From: a virus
Reading direction: 5' to 3' (one strand)
Length of the DNA stretch: 42,565 nt
Virus record (IMG/VR): IMGVR_UViG_3300050821_002084
Coordinates: 1-42,565 of that record
Shown here: positions 28,392 through 36,950 of the stretch, one piece after another
How the letters are laid out: each line of letters begins with the position of its first letter
Numbering within the stretch: the first letter of the stretch is position 1
Notes under the pieces: model-generated
What the model was told of the DNA's origin: nothing
Databases searched by the model: none
The model's input: the letters and a program-made list of their open reading frames with translations, nothing else
Position numbers and translations under genes: made by a program

Positions 28392-29748
28392 ATACTTACA
28401 GCTCGGGATTACTCCCGCAGTCCACCACCAGCTGCTGATCCGGCACTTGGAAGCCATCGAGCGGGGTGAAATCAAGAAGCTGATGGTCTGGATGCCTCCA
28501 GGCTCGGCTAAGAGTACCTATGCTTCCGTGCTCTTCCCGCCCTGGTATATGGGTCGGCATGAGAAAGATCCGATCCTGGGAGTGTCCAATACGACTGAAC
28601 TCGCTGAACGATTCTCTCGCAGAGCTCGGAATCTCACCTCAGGTACTCTCTACCGGAATGTCTTTGGATTCGGTTGTGCGGAGGATTCTCAGGCTGCAGG
28701 CAGTTGGGAGAACGAGCGAGGCGGGGAGTACTTCGCTGCAGGCATGGGCTCAGCGATTGCGGGAAGAAGAGCAGCTCTGGGTCTTATTGACGACCCCCTC
28801 AAGTCCAGGGAAGAAGCCGACTCAGAGCGAATCCGACAGAAACATTGGGACTGGTACCTGAATGACTTCGTCCCCAGATTGCTTCCCCAAGCGAAGCAGA
28901 TAGTCATTCAGACAAGATGGCACGAAGACGATCTCTCCGGCCGAATACTGGAGAGGGAGAGCAGCCAGTGGACAGTTCTAAAGCTTCCCATGCTCTCGGT
29001 GACCCCAGATCCTCTCAACAGGACCGATGGAGAGCGTCTGTGGGCGGACTTCTTCACCCAGGACATGGTGGACACCGCCAAGAAGGACGTAAGAGCCTGG
29101 AATGCGTTATATCAGCAGGATCCTGCACCGGATGATGGAGAGTATTTCAAACGTGAGATGTTCCAGGAATACTCAGCACCCCCGCAAGCCATGCACATCT
29201 ATGGTGCGAGCGACTATGCCGTTACCGAGGGTGGAGGGGATTACACTGAACACGGGATATTTGGGCTCGATTATAACGGGGACTTATACCTGCTCGACTG
29301 GTGGAGAGGTCAGACTCAAAGTGACGTATGGATTGAGAGACAGTGCGATCTGATCGGGAAACACTCACCCTTGATATGGTTCGGAGAAGGCGGGCCTATC
29401 AGGAAAGCCATAGAGCCATTCTTAAAGCGCAGAATGCAGGAAAGACAAGCACCTTGCCGGTTGGAGTGGATGCCATCCATCGGGGACAAGGTCGTGAGAG
29501 CGAGAGCCTTCCAAGCCAGAGCCGCTATGGGGAACGTCTATTTACCACAATCCGCTCCCTGGCTACCGGATCTCATGAGTCAGCTGATGAGATTCCCGGC
29601 CGGAAAGTATGACGATGGGGTGGATGTCTGTTCTTTGATCGGACGGGGGCTGGAGCACGCAAGACCCCCTCAACTCAAGCCTCCCCCCAAGGCTGAGAGT
29701 GTTCCCAGCCCCCCTCCACGACACGATGGGCTGTCCTGGATGGCCTAA
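28285..29748 (+). CDS. terL: Terminase large subunit
   Basis: The 487 residues hold the ATPase and nuclease of the packaging motor. Seen: Walker A-type WMPPGSAKST (69-78), Walker B LGLIDDP (165-171), coupling motif QTRWHEDDL (209-217), and nuclease acidic residues in GASDYA (308-312, Asp310), FGEGG (366-370) and KYDDGVD (441-447). It is the ATP-driven DNA translocase that also cuts concatemers. The C-terminus is Pro-rich (ARPPQLKPPPKAESVPSPPP). The start at 28285 overlaps terS by 107 bases; GTG 28306 would shorten the overlap only slightly. Confidence 0.95.
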   Translation: MPQNLPAVNSSLSPQEAAQELLKRDLARESFQSFIEYLQLGITPAVHHQLLIRHLEAIERGEIKKLMVWMPPGSAKSTYASVLFPPWYMGRHEKDPILGVSNTTELAERFSRRARNLTSGTLYRNVFGFGCAEDSQAAGSWENERGGEYFAAGMGSAIAGRRAALGLIDDPLKSREEADSERIRQKHWDWYLNDFVPRLLPQAKQIVIQTRWHEDDLSGRILERESSQWTVLKLPMLSVTPDPLNRTDGERLWADFFTQDMVDTAKKDVRAWNALYQQDPAPDDGEYFKREMFQEYSAPPQAMHIYGASDYAVTEGGGDYTEHGIFGLDYNGDLYLLDWWRGQTQSDVWIERQCDLIGKHSPLIWFGEGGPIRKAIEPFLKRRMQERQAPCRLEWMPSIGDKVVRARAFQARAAMGNVYLPQSAPWLPDLMSQLMRFPAGKYDDGVDVCSLIGRGLEHARPPQLKPPPKAESVPSPPPRHDGLSWMA

Positions 29749-29772
29749 TTCATAACTCAAGGAGACTTTTAG

Positions 29773-30498
29773 ATGCCTGCTAATCCAGGGCCAGCCATAC
29801 AAGGCCTGCCCAATGTTGAAGCGTTCATCTCCACCGGACCCGTTCAGAGAGTCATTTACCCGACTCTCTTTACCAACGGGAACGCGATAGGAAACGGGAC
29901 ACTGAGTCTGCAGTATTACCCGTGTAACTATCCTGTGACGGCTACACGCCTCGATCTGTTGCTTAACCAGCTCATAGCTACAGCGGGTACGACAGCGACG
30001 GCTGCGGCCCTCTACACAGCTATAGGTGGGATCTACTCGACCTATGCGAGCACGAATACCGCAGGCAGTACGGGAGCCTTAACCCTACTCTCTCAGGGCT
30101 CAACGACCAATTCCTTTACCTGGGCGTCTAATAGCGCGGGAAACACTAATCTCAGTGTAAGTGCTATCCGTCCTGTATCGGTTCCGGTGAATATCAACAT
30201 GCAGCCTGGAGAGTATTTCGTAGCGATGGGGATCTCGACCACTAACAGCAGTGTAGGACTGTCTACAACGGCTTTAGCGTGGTCACTGTCCGTGCAGGCG
30301 GATCTCGCTATGCAGACTGCGGTGAACTATGCGGAGCCCGGAGCGGCAACGAACGCCAGTAACGGGTTGTATGGGGCGATGGGCGTATATTCCGCGGCCA
30401 CGGGAACGCTCCCCATCACCATGTACCAGACACAGGTGAACCAGACCGGAGCGAATCAGCTCGACGGGAACTATGCCTTTGTGATGCGTAATTACTAA
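29773..30498 (+). CDS. Stand-alone fibre/decoration module protein
   Basis: The 241 residues start MPANPGPAIQGLPNVEAFIS and end with the same module as the left-end gene and 36951-38384: RPVSVPVNINMQPGEYFVAM, a Ser/Thr strand region, GLYGAMGVYSAATG and the end FVMRNY. It is thus a whole protein made of that C-terminal domain with a short N-terminus. It stands between terL and portal, an uncommon location. The role is inferred as capsid decoration or adhesion. AAGGAGA lies at 29759-29765. The stop overlaps the portal start (TAATG). Confidence 0.7.
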   Translation: MPANPGPAIQGLPNVEAFISTGPVQRVIYPTLFTNGNAIGNGTLSLQYYPCNYPVTATRLDLLLNQLIATAGTTATAAALYTAIGGIYSTYASTNTAGSTGALTLLSQGSTTNSFTWASNSAGNTNLSVSAIRPVSVPVNINMQPGEYFVAMGISTTNSSVGLSTTALAWSLSVQADLAMQTAVNYAEPGAATNASNGLYGAMGVYSAATGTLPITMYQTQVNQTGANQLDGNYAFVMRNY

Positions 30499-32636
30499 TG
30501 CCTCAGCTTCCCAGTCAGTCCCACCAGCCGGCGACCAGTAAGGCTGAGATTGTCTCCGAGTGTTTAGAACGATTCCGGATAGCTCAGGAGGCAGAGAGCG
30601 AGAATAGACAACAAGCCGTATTAGATCTGGAGTTCGAGGATGGTCAGCAGTGGCCGGACGACTTGTACAATCTCAGGAAGGTATCAAGGCGTCCCACTCT
30701 CACGATCAATCACACGCGAACTTTCGTCAGGCGTGTGGTCAATAACATGCGCCAGCAGCGTCCCCGGATCAAGGTCCACCCTGTGGGAGAGGGTGCGGAC
30801 ATGGATCTGGCCCAGAAGGTCCAGGGGGTCATAAGGCACATCGAACAACGTTCAGATGGAGCTACTGCATATGATGTGGGTGGAGAGTCCGCTGTTAAGA
30901 TTGGCTGGGGTTACTGGCGAGTACTCTCTGAGTACATCGACGCCAATAGCTTCGAGCAAGAACTCAAGCTCCTGCCCATCAGGAACCCCTTCACCGTATA
31001 TGTGGATCCAGCTTCAATACTCCCATCCGGTGAGGATATGGACTGGTGCATCATCTCCGAGAAGATGAAGCGCAGTGAGTTCGAGCGAAAGTACCCGGAT
31101 CAGCAGGAACAGCCCTTCCATGAGGGGGCTAGCGGGGATCAGGGAACGGAGTGGGAGACCAAAGAGGAAATACGCCTCGCTGAGTATTTCCGCATCGTCA
31201 AGGTCAAGGATTCACTGCTCAAACTCTCTGACGGTAGATCCATCTACGAAAGCGAATACCGGAAGGGAAAACAGGCTTTTGATACCGCTCAGCTCTCGAT
31301 AGCTAAGAACCTCCAGGGTAAGGAGATCCGTAGACCTACTTATCGAAGAAAGATCGAGTGGCACCGATTGAACGGGTTCAACGTGGTGGAGAGCATCGAG
31401 TTACCCGGTCAGTGGATCCCGGTTATCCGGTGTGAGGGAAACGTCCTCGATCTGAACGGGAAGATCCGTAGACGTGGAATGGTCCGGGACATGATGGATG
31501 CGGGGAGGATGTATAACTACTGGCGCACCTGTGAAACAGAAGTAATAGCTTTAGCTCCTAGAGCCCCCTGGATGGGTACAGCGAGACAGTTTGACGGGCA
31601 TCCGGAGTGGAATGACGCTAATCAGAAACCCTATTCCAAGCTCACCTATACCCCGGATTACATCGAACAACCGGATGGGTCCAAGACCCCTCTTCCGCCT
31701 CCCACCCGCACTGAGCCGGTAGCGATTCCCGCAGGGTTTGTGCAGGCGGCTGAATCTGCGGCCAAGGACATGATGATCCTGGCCGGAATGCCTCACGAGC
31801 CGGGTCAGGATAAGGCTGGAGAGGTGATATCGGGCAAGGCCCTCAGAGAACGTCAGTCTCTCTCCGATATCAGTCACTTCCAGTACTACGACAACCAGAC
31901 CCGGGCGATAGCCCATACCGGCAGGATTCTCCTGGACCTGATCCCCCATTACTACTCGGAAGCGAGGATGCAACGGATCATCGGGGATGATGGTGTTCCG
32001 CAGACTATCGAAATGAACCAGTTTGACCCGAACATCCAGAAGATCAAGAACGATGTCACGGTAGGTCGATATGACGTGGTCATGGATACCGGTCCCGGCT
32101 ATGAAACGAAACGGATGGAAGGTGCCGAGGCTCTGCTAGATCTAATGAAGACCCCGATGGCCGAGCCGGTCATCAAGGTTGCAGCGGACCTAGTGGCTAG
32201 GAACCTGGATATCCCAGGCGCTACCGAGCTCGCAGACCGTCTGGCTCCGCTCACTCCTCAGGGTCTGGAGAAGGCCATCAAGTCTCTACCTAAGGAAGCC
32301 CAGGGCATTGTGACCTCGATGCAACAGCAGTTGACCCAGGCCCAACAGACCATCCAGCAGTTACAGCTTGAGATCAAGTACAAGATGGGTGTCGAGCACA
32401 TGCGATCCGTGACGAAGGTTCACGATACCGAGGTCCGGGCAGAGACCGCCCAGAAGGATACTGAGGTCAAGGCGAAGACCGCCATGCATGACACGGCTGT
32501 AAAGAGCCAGACCGCTATAGATGTCGCTACGATTCAAGCCGGAGCGACCCTGATCGACACCGGCATGCAAGCCTCTCACGAGAGGCAGTTAGCCAAAGAG
32601 ACTGCAAAAGCCGCTGAAAAGGCAGAGAAGAAATAG
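30498..32636 (+). CDS. Portal protein, P22 gp1-like
   Basis: The 712 residues are close to P22 gp1 (725). Family blocks: SENRQQAVLDLEFEDGQQWP, RPTLTINHTRTFVRRVVNNM, RQQRPRIKVHP, the IRNPFTVYVDPAS and the middle HRLNGFNVVESIELPGQWIP, all in order. It forms the 12-fold ring at the capsid vertex through which DNA passes. The last 100 residues are a long helix with Thr/Ala/Lys heptad-like repeats (KDTEVKAKTAMHDTAVKSQT), matching the barrel extension known for P22. The start overlaps the previous stop. Confidence 0.93.
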   Translation: MPQLPSQSHQPATSKAEIVSECLERFRIAQEAESENRQQAVLDLEFEDGQQWPDDLYNLRKVSRRPTLTINHTRTFVRRVVNNMRQQRPRIKVHPVGEGADMDLAQKVQGVIRHIEQRSDGATAYDVGGESAVKIGWGYWRVLSEYIDANSFEQELKLLPIRNPFTVYVDPASILPSGEDMDWCIISEKMKRSEFERKYPDQQEQPFHEGASGDQGTEWETKEEIRLAEYFRIVKVKDSLLKLSDGRSIYESEYRKGKQAFDTAQLSIAKNLQGKEIRRPTYRRKIEWHRLNGFNVVESIELPGQWIPVIRCEGNVLDLNGKIRRRGMVRDMMDAGRMYNYWRTCETEVIALAPRAPWMGTARQFDGHPEWNDANQKPYSKLTYTPDYIEQPDGSKTPLPPPTRTEPVAIPAGFVQAAESAAKDMMILAGMPHEPGQDKAGEVISGKALRERQSLSDISHFQYYDNQTRAIAHTGRILLDLIPHYYSEARMQRIIGDDGVPQTIEMNQFDPNIQKIKNDVTVGRYDVVMDTGPGYETKRMEGAEALLDLMKTPMAEPVIKVAADLVARNLDIPGATELADRLAPLTPQGLEKAIKSLPKEAQGIVTSMQQQLTQAQQTIQQLQLEIKYKMGVEHMRSVTKVHDTEVRAETAQKDTEVKAKTAMHDTAVKSQTAIDVATIQAGATLIDTGMQASHERQLAKETAKAAEKAEKK

Positions 32637-32638
32637 CT

Positions 32639-33610
32639 ATGGGTAAAGTCATCACGTCCAAGGGTCTAAACGAGTTCGTGGAATCAGGGAAAGTGACTCA
32701 CGTCCCTGACCATCAGGAGAAGCCCGCAGAGCCAACTAAAGCGGAAGTGGCTAAGGTAGAGCCAGTTGAGGTTAAAGCCCCTCCTGAGGCTCCTAAAGAC
32801 GATGACGAGACTGTTCCAGTACTCTCCGAGGACTCCCGGAAGTATGTGAATAAGCAGCACCGGTTAAGGAAAGAAGCCGAGGAACAGGCCCAGGATGCTG
32901 AGAGGTTTGCCAAGGACCAGTACACCCGTGCTGTTCTGGCAGAACAGAGAGCCGAACAGCTTGCAAAGGACCTGGAGGAACACCGTAAGAATGCTCCTCC
33001 AGCTCCCAAAGAGCCCGAATTAGTCGAACCTAAAGAGGATGATCCTCAATGGATAGAGAACGGCCAGTTCAACTGGCGCAAATTTACTAAAGCTCAGGCG
33101 ACCTATGAGGCCGCGAAAGCAGTCAAAGAGGAACGTGTCAAGCAGGCTGAAGAGAGAGCCCAGGCTGACCGGGCACAACACGAAGCGAAGATTCGAGCAT
33201 CGGCGGAAGACGCGAGGAAAGAGTATTCCGATTTCGATGCAGTGATGGAGAGTGCAAAGGGTACTGAAGCGGACATGGTTCCGCAGTTCGTCTTGAATTA
33301 CATCTATGAAAGTGATCTTTCGGCTCAACTGGCCTATCACTTAGCCAAGAACCCGGAAGAGTCACAGCGAATTGCGAAGATGAAGCCCATCCTCGGACTC
33401 GCCGAGTTGGGAAAGCTCGCGGACAAGCTCACCGCTAAACCTCCGGAAAAGATCCCGGAGCCGAAGCTAGAGACTCCCGAGCGCACCGGAGCACCCCCAC
33501 CCATAACACCTATAGCAACGACGGCTTCCGGGACTGTGAACACAGATCCTGCCCGGATGAGCTTTGCCGAGTTACGGGCATATGAGAGGCAGCGCAACAA
33601 GAAGCGCTAG
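32639..33610 (+). CDS. Scaffolding protein, P22 gp8-like
   Basis: The 323 residues (P22 gp8: 303) are highly charged and helical: Lys/Pro/Glu-rich N-terminal part, a central coiled coil (NKQHRLRKEAEEQAQDAERF; ERVKQAEERAQADRAQHEAK) and a basic C-terminal end (FAELRAYERQRNKKR) like the helix-loop-helix with which P22 scaffold binds the coat. It directs assembly of the procapsid and then leaves. Portal-scaffold-coat order is that of P22. Confidence 0.85.
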   Translation: MGKVITSKGLNEFVESGKVTHVPDHQEKPAEPTKAEVAKVEPVEVKAPPEAPKDDDETVPVLSEDSRKYVNKQHRLRKEAEEQAQDAERFAKDQYTRAVLAEQRAEQLAKDLEEHRKNAPPAPKEPELVEPKEDDPQWIENGQFNWRKFTKAQATYEAAKAVKEERVKQAEERAQADRAQHEAKIRASAEDARKEYSDFDAVMESAKGTEADMVPQFVLNYIYESDLSAQLAYHLAKNPEESQRIAKMKPILGLAELGKLADKLTAKPPEKIPEPKLETPERTGAPPPITPIATTASGTVNTDPARMSFAELRAYERQRNKKR

Positions 33611-33642
33611 GTGCTCCTGAACCAACCCTTCAGGAGATTTAA

Positions 33643-35001
33643 TTGACTCAGCAACTGCTGACGATGAGCTATATCACCAATGAAGCTCTCGTCGTGCTCG
33701 AAAACGAATTGGTGATCGCTAATCGTGTTGAACGCCAATATTCAAACGAATTTGCGCAGACCGGAGCGAAAGTCGGAAACACAGTCAATATCCGCCGTCC
33801 GCCCCGTTATATTGGTACTTACGGTCCTCCGCTGAATGTGGAAGACACTTTTGAGACCTATGTCCCGGTAGTTTTGAACTACCAGTTCCATGTGGACGTT
33901 CAGTTCACGACCCAGGATCTCGCTCTCTCGATGGATATGTTCAAGAAGCGGATCCTGAAGCCCCAGATAGCGACTGTAGCTAACCGCATTGATGCGGATT
34001 CCGCTCAGTACTTCACGCTCTCCACGGCGAATTCTCTGGGAACTCCCGGAGTTCAACCGGCCAGTTACAAGATCTTCTCGGATGCGAGAGCGATCCTGGC
34101 ACTGGAAGCCTGTCCGACGGAAGGTGAGAAGAACTGCGTACTGGACCCGATCTCCATGTCTGCGGCGACGGATGCGATCAAGGGACTCTTCAATCCCCAG
34201 GCCCGGATCTCGGAATACAACGAGAAGGGTATGGTGGCTAAGGAGTTTGCAGGACTTGATTGGTGGGAAGATCAGAATATTCTGAGCTTTACTACAGGCG
34301 CTCAGGGTGGAACTCCGACCATACCCGCAACGGTGGCCGGAACGGCTCTCCTGACCGCTGGTTGGGCAGCTTCCGGTACTTTGGAGACCACGGGCTGGAC
34401 GGCTTCTACCGGCGTAATCAAGGTCGGGGATGTCATCCAGATATCGAACGTCTATCCCGTCAATCCGCAGAACCGCTTGCAGTACGGTCGGACCACTAAA
34501 CAGTTTGTGGTTCTGCCTCCGGGTGGATTCCAGACCCCACCGAATGGTGCAGCGACAACCGGTATCTACTTTGCTGCCGCGTCACTCAATAACGGGACGT
34601 TCAACAACCTCACGGGTGTCTACACCTCGACGAGTGGTGGACTGCTGACATTGACTATCGGAGATGCATTGATCTCTGCCGGTCAGTTCCAGAACGTCAC
34701 CGCCGCTCCGACGGGAACGGTGAATACCATCACGGTGAACGGTGGAACCGGAAATGCTGCAACGGTGAGCCCGCAGGGACTTGTCTTCCACAAGTATGCC
34801 TTTGCACTGGCCTTTGCGGATCTTCCGCTCCCGCAGGGAGTGGAGATGGCCGCCCGAGCCTATGACGATGAGGATGTGGGGATGAGTATCCGCTGTGTCA
34901 CCCAGTACACGATAAACAACGATTCCGAGCCTACCCGAGCGGATGTGCTCTATGGTCCGGCATCGCTGTATCGTTCGCTCGGTATGCGGATAGCCGGATA
35001 A
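33643..35001 (+). CDS. Major capsid (coat) protein, P22 gp5-like
   Basis: The start is TTG 33643, supported by AGGAG (33631-33635) at proper distance; the next ATG (33664) has none. The 452 residues (P22 coat: 430) contain TQQLLTMSYITNEALVVLEN, GNTVNIRRPPRY, FTTQDLALSMDMFKKRILKP and the C-terminal KVGDVIQISNVYPVNPQ and DDEDVGMSIRCVTQYTINND, in the order of the P22 coat family with an inserted middle domain. It builds the T=7 shell. Probably the most expressed gene; the rare TTG would set translation below its maximum. Confidence 0.9.
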   Translation: MTQQLLTMSYITNEALVVLENELVIANRVERQYSNEFAQTGAKVGNTVNIRRPPRYIGTYGPPLNVEDTFETYVPVVLNYQFHVDVQFTTQDLALSMDMFKKRILKPQIATVANRIDADSAQYFTLSTANSLGTPGVQPASYKIFSDARAILALEACPTEGEKNCVLDPISMSAATDAIKGLFNPQARISEYNEKGMVAKEFAGLDWWEDQNILSFTTGAQGGTPTIPATVAGTALLTAGWAASGTLETTGWTASTGVIKVGDVIQISNVYPVNPQNRLQYGRTTKQFVVLPPGGFQTPPNGAATTGIYFAAASLNNGTFNNLTGVYTSTSGGLLTLTIGDALISAGQFQNVTAAPTGTVNTITVNGGTGNAATVSPQGLVFHKYAFALAFADLPLPQGVEMAARAYDDEDVGMSIRCVTQYTINNDSEPTRADVLYGPASLYRSLGMRIAG

Positions 35002-35011
35002 GGAGAGACAT

Positions 35012-35494
35012 ATGGCTAATGTCAATCCTGGTCCTGCCGTAACAGCAAACCCGAACAGTGTTGCGGGTTACATTCCGGTTAACACACAGACCAATGCCAA
35101 TCCGGTCCTGACGAATGCTCAACGGTTGATAGCGGAATATCGGGGATTTAACTGCGCAGCCGCAGGGGATTACCCGATGCCGGTATTCGATTCCGCCCGA
35201 TTCGTTCCGACCAGTGTTTGGTTTGCGGTCAATGCATCGACGACTGTAGCGGCGAGTGCGGCGTTTCTGTCCGGAGCTTCAGTGGGGGTATATGCCGCCA
35301 CGGGTGGAACCGGAACTGCACTCGTCACAGCCGTAGCGGGACCCACATTGGGTGCGAGTCTGAGTTCAGTCACGACAGGTACTGTCATAGGTACTACGGC
35401 GGTGACTGCACAGACTCTGTATTTCCGGGTGGGAACTGCTGCGAGTACTGCAGCCTATTTCGATGTTTTCCTGTTTGGAGTGGACATCACATAA
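35012..35494 (+). CDS. Putative capsid decoration protein
   Basis: The 160 residues start MANVNPGPAVTANPNSVAGY and are Ala/Thr/Val-rich beta strands (TTVAASAAFLSGASVGVYAA; TALVTAVAGPTLGASLSSVT), ending YFDVFLFGVDIT. Position directly after the coat with an AAGGAGA Shine-Dalgarno suggests a high-copy head protein. NPGPA is shared with 29773 and 16566. Not recognised as a known family. Confidence 0.65.
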   Translation: MANVNPGPAVTANPNSVAGYIPVNTQTNANPVLTNAQRLIAEYRGFNCAAAGDYPMPVFDSARFVPTSVWFAVNASTTVAASAAFLSGASVGVYAATGGTGTALVTAVAGPTLGASLSSVTTGTVIGTTAVTAQTLYFRVGTAASTAAYFDVFLFGVDIT

Positions 35495-35511
35495 AAGCAA
35501 ATATCCGGGTG

Positions 35512-36219
35512 ATGGTGGCGACCCCCACGTATGACTACCAGTTATGCGTGGACTACACCTCATCCCTCATGGCGACCAGCATCCATCTCACACATTTAGG
35601 GATAGATGCCAGGGCTAAGTTTGTAGCCGGGTTGTGCTTCATAGACCTCGCAAGAAACGATCTGGTGAAGCACTTCCTGGCGACAGACTGTACGGATATT
35701 TTCTTTATCGATGCAGATGTGGGATGGGACTGGAGAGCGGTCTCCAGATTCCTGTCCTACCGACAATCCATCGTAGCCGGACTGGTTCCGAAGAAGTGGG
35801 CACCGGATGCTGGAGATAGACCTCCATTCCACGATAATGCCCTTACTGGGGAGACAGAAGACGGTTTACTCGCAGCTCTGGAGGCTCCTACGGCCTTCAT
35901 GCGGGTGAAACGGCACGTATTCGAGATCCTGGATGCAGCCTATCCGCACTACAAGGACTACAACACGATGGAGAGAGGAATCCCCTACTTCCAGACCGGG
36001 TATTACAAGGACCCGGAGAAAGGGGATATTTCCTTTATGGGAGAAGATATTTTCTTCTGCCGGCAGTGGTGTCGGTTGGGAGAGAAACTGTGGATAGACC
36101 CGAACGTGAACTTCTCCCACCGGGGAAGCAATGCCTGGAAGGGCAATCACGTCGAGTATTGTTTTGAAGTCGGTAAACTGACCAAACTAGACGAACCGCA
36201 GATGAGTTCTGCGGCTTAA
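35512..36219 (+). CDS. GT-A type glycosyltransferase-like protein
   Basis: Starting at ATG 35512 (or GTG 35509) it has 235 residues. A longer frame back to 35218 is a shadow of the previous gene. Seen: MVATPTYDYQ (1-10), FIDLARNDLVKHFLAT, then IFFIDADVGWDW with a clear DxD, AGLVPKKWAP, MRVKRHVFEILDAAYPHYKD, and GEDIFFCRQW plus a late HRG, the family 2 (GT-A) series. It stands among decoration proteins, with a weak Shine-Dalgarno. It would transfer a sugar to an unknown acceptor; the neighbouring Ser/Thr-rich virion proteins are candidates. Similar in layout to 357-1097. Confidence 0.7.
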   Translation: MVATPTYDYQLCVDYTSSLMATSIHLTHLGIDARAKFVAGLCFIDLARNDLVKHFLATDCTDIFFIDADVGWDWRAVSRFLSYRQSIVAGLVPKKWAPDAGDRPPFHDNALTGETEDGLLAALEAPTAFMRVKRHVFEILDAAYPHYKDYNTMERGIPYFQTGYYKDPEKGDISFMGEDIFFCRQWCRLGEKLWIDPNVNFSHRGSNAWKGNHVEYCFEVGKLTKLDEPQMSSAA

Positions 36220-36228
36220 GGAGATTTT

Positions 36229-36570
36229 ATGCCGGGTCCTGCTGATGTTGCCAAAGGCAATGAAATATTGAACATGATTGCCTATGTGGCCTCCGTAACG
36301 ACTCCCAACCTGGGAGCGAATGCTTCGGCCACAACTACTCTTACACTGAATGGAGTCCAGTCTTTGGACTGTATCGGCTGGAACATGCAGGCTCCTCCTG
36401 CCCATCTGGTCATCGATAATATCTATGTATCCTCGACCAACACTCTGACCATCCTATGGGGAACGGATGGCACGGGAATCTCGCCCACTACAGTAGCTGT
36501 GCTATTTACAGTGGAACGTGCGACCAATGCCGCTTTTGGCACGGCGGGTCTTCCGACCATCATCCAGTGA
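36229..36570 (+). CDS. Small virion/decoration protein
   Basis: The 113 residues begin MPGPADVAKGNEILNMIAYV. The rest is strand-like: ATTTLTLNGVQSLDCIGWNM, PAHLVIDNIYVSSTNTLTIL, ending with GLPTIIQ. The PGPA start is like the NPGPA starts in the neighbours. Good Shine-Dalgarno (AAGGAGA). It is located between a glycosyltransferase and the module cluster. Not recognised; virion location inferred. Confidence 0.6.
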   Translation: MPGPADVAKGNEILNMIAYVASVTTPNLGANASATTTLTLNGVQSLDCIGWNMQAPPAHLVIDNIYVSSTNTLTILWGTDGTGISPTTVAVLFTVERATNAAFGTAGLPTIIQ

Positions 36571-36573
36571 TCT

Positions 36574-36933
36574 GTGTACGATGTAAGACCGTTCCAGCCA
36601 CTTTATGGGCCTAGTGCCGGTCCTAATGCTGGAAACTTCGTATCCAGTCTGACCCTTTCCGCTTCCACGACGGCGGCTTCCGGTGCACTCCCTGGGAACA
36701 TAGGGACTAATGATTTCTGTCAGATCCAGATCGCCAATACCACGACCGGTTGGGCTTATGTAAATTGCGGTCGGACTACGCAGGAGATGTCTCCCGCAAC
36801 AGTCGCGGCGGGGTATCCCGTAGCTCCAGGAGGGGTGGTCGTTATCAGCGTTCCGAGTGAAGTAGCCGTAGTGGGAGTGATCTTAGGTTCTTCATCCGGG
36901 TCCGTCGTCTTTACCCGGGGAGTCGGCTCCTGA
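36574..36933 (+). CDS. Decoration protein, module B copy 1
   Basis: This GTG-started 119-residue protein has the pattern FQPLYGPSAGPNAG, FVSSLTLSASTTAASGALPG, WAYVNCGRTTQEM, VAAGYPVAPGGVVVIS and GSVVFTRG. The same module is present at 38385-38747 and in the C-terminal part of 40206-41057, so it has been triplicated. It looks like a compact beta domain with the Asn-Phe-Gly-Arg (here CGR) turn. No other phage domain was recognised. Probably a decoration or fibre component. Confidence 0.65.
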   Translation: MYDVRPFQPLYGPSAGPNAGNFVSSLTLSASTTAASGALPGNIGTNDFCQIQIANTTTGWAYVNCGRTTQEMSPATVAAGYPVAPGGVVVISVPSEVAVVGVILGSSSGSVVFTRGVGS

Positions 36934-36950
36934 TCAAGAATCTGGGAGCT

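Noticed and set aside
35218-35511. Upstream extension of the second glycosyltransferase
   Set aside because: It overlaps the decoration gene in another frame and gives a Cys/Ser/Gly-rich sequence without motif; the protein-like part starts at 35509-35512.
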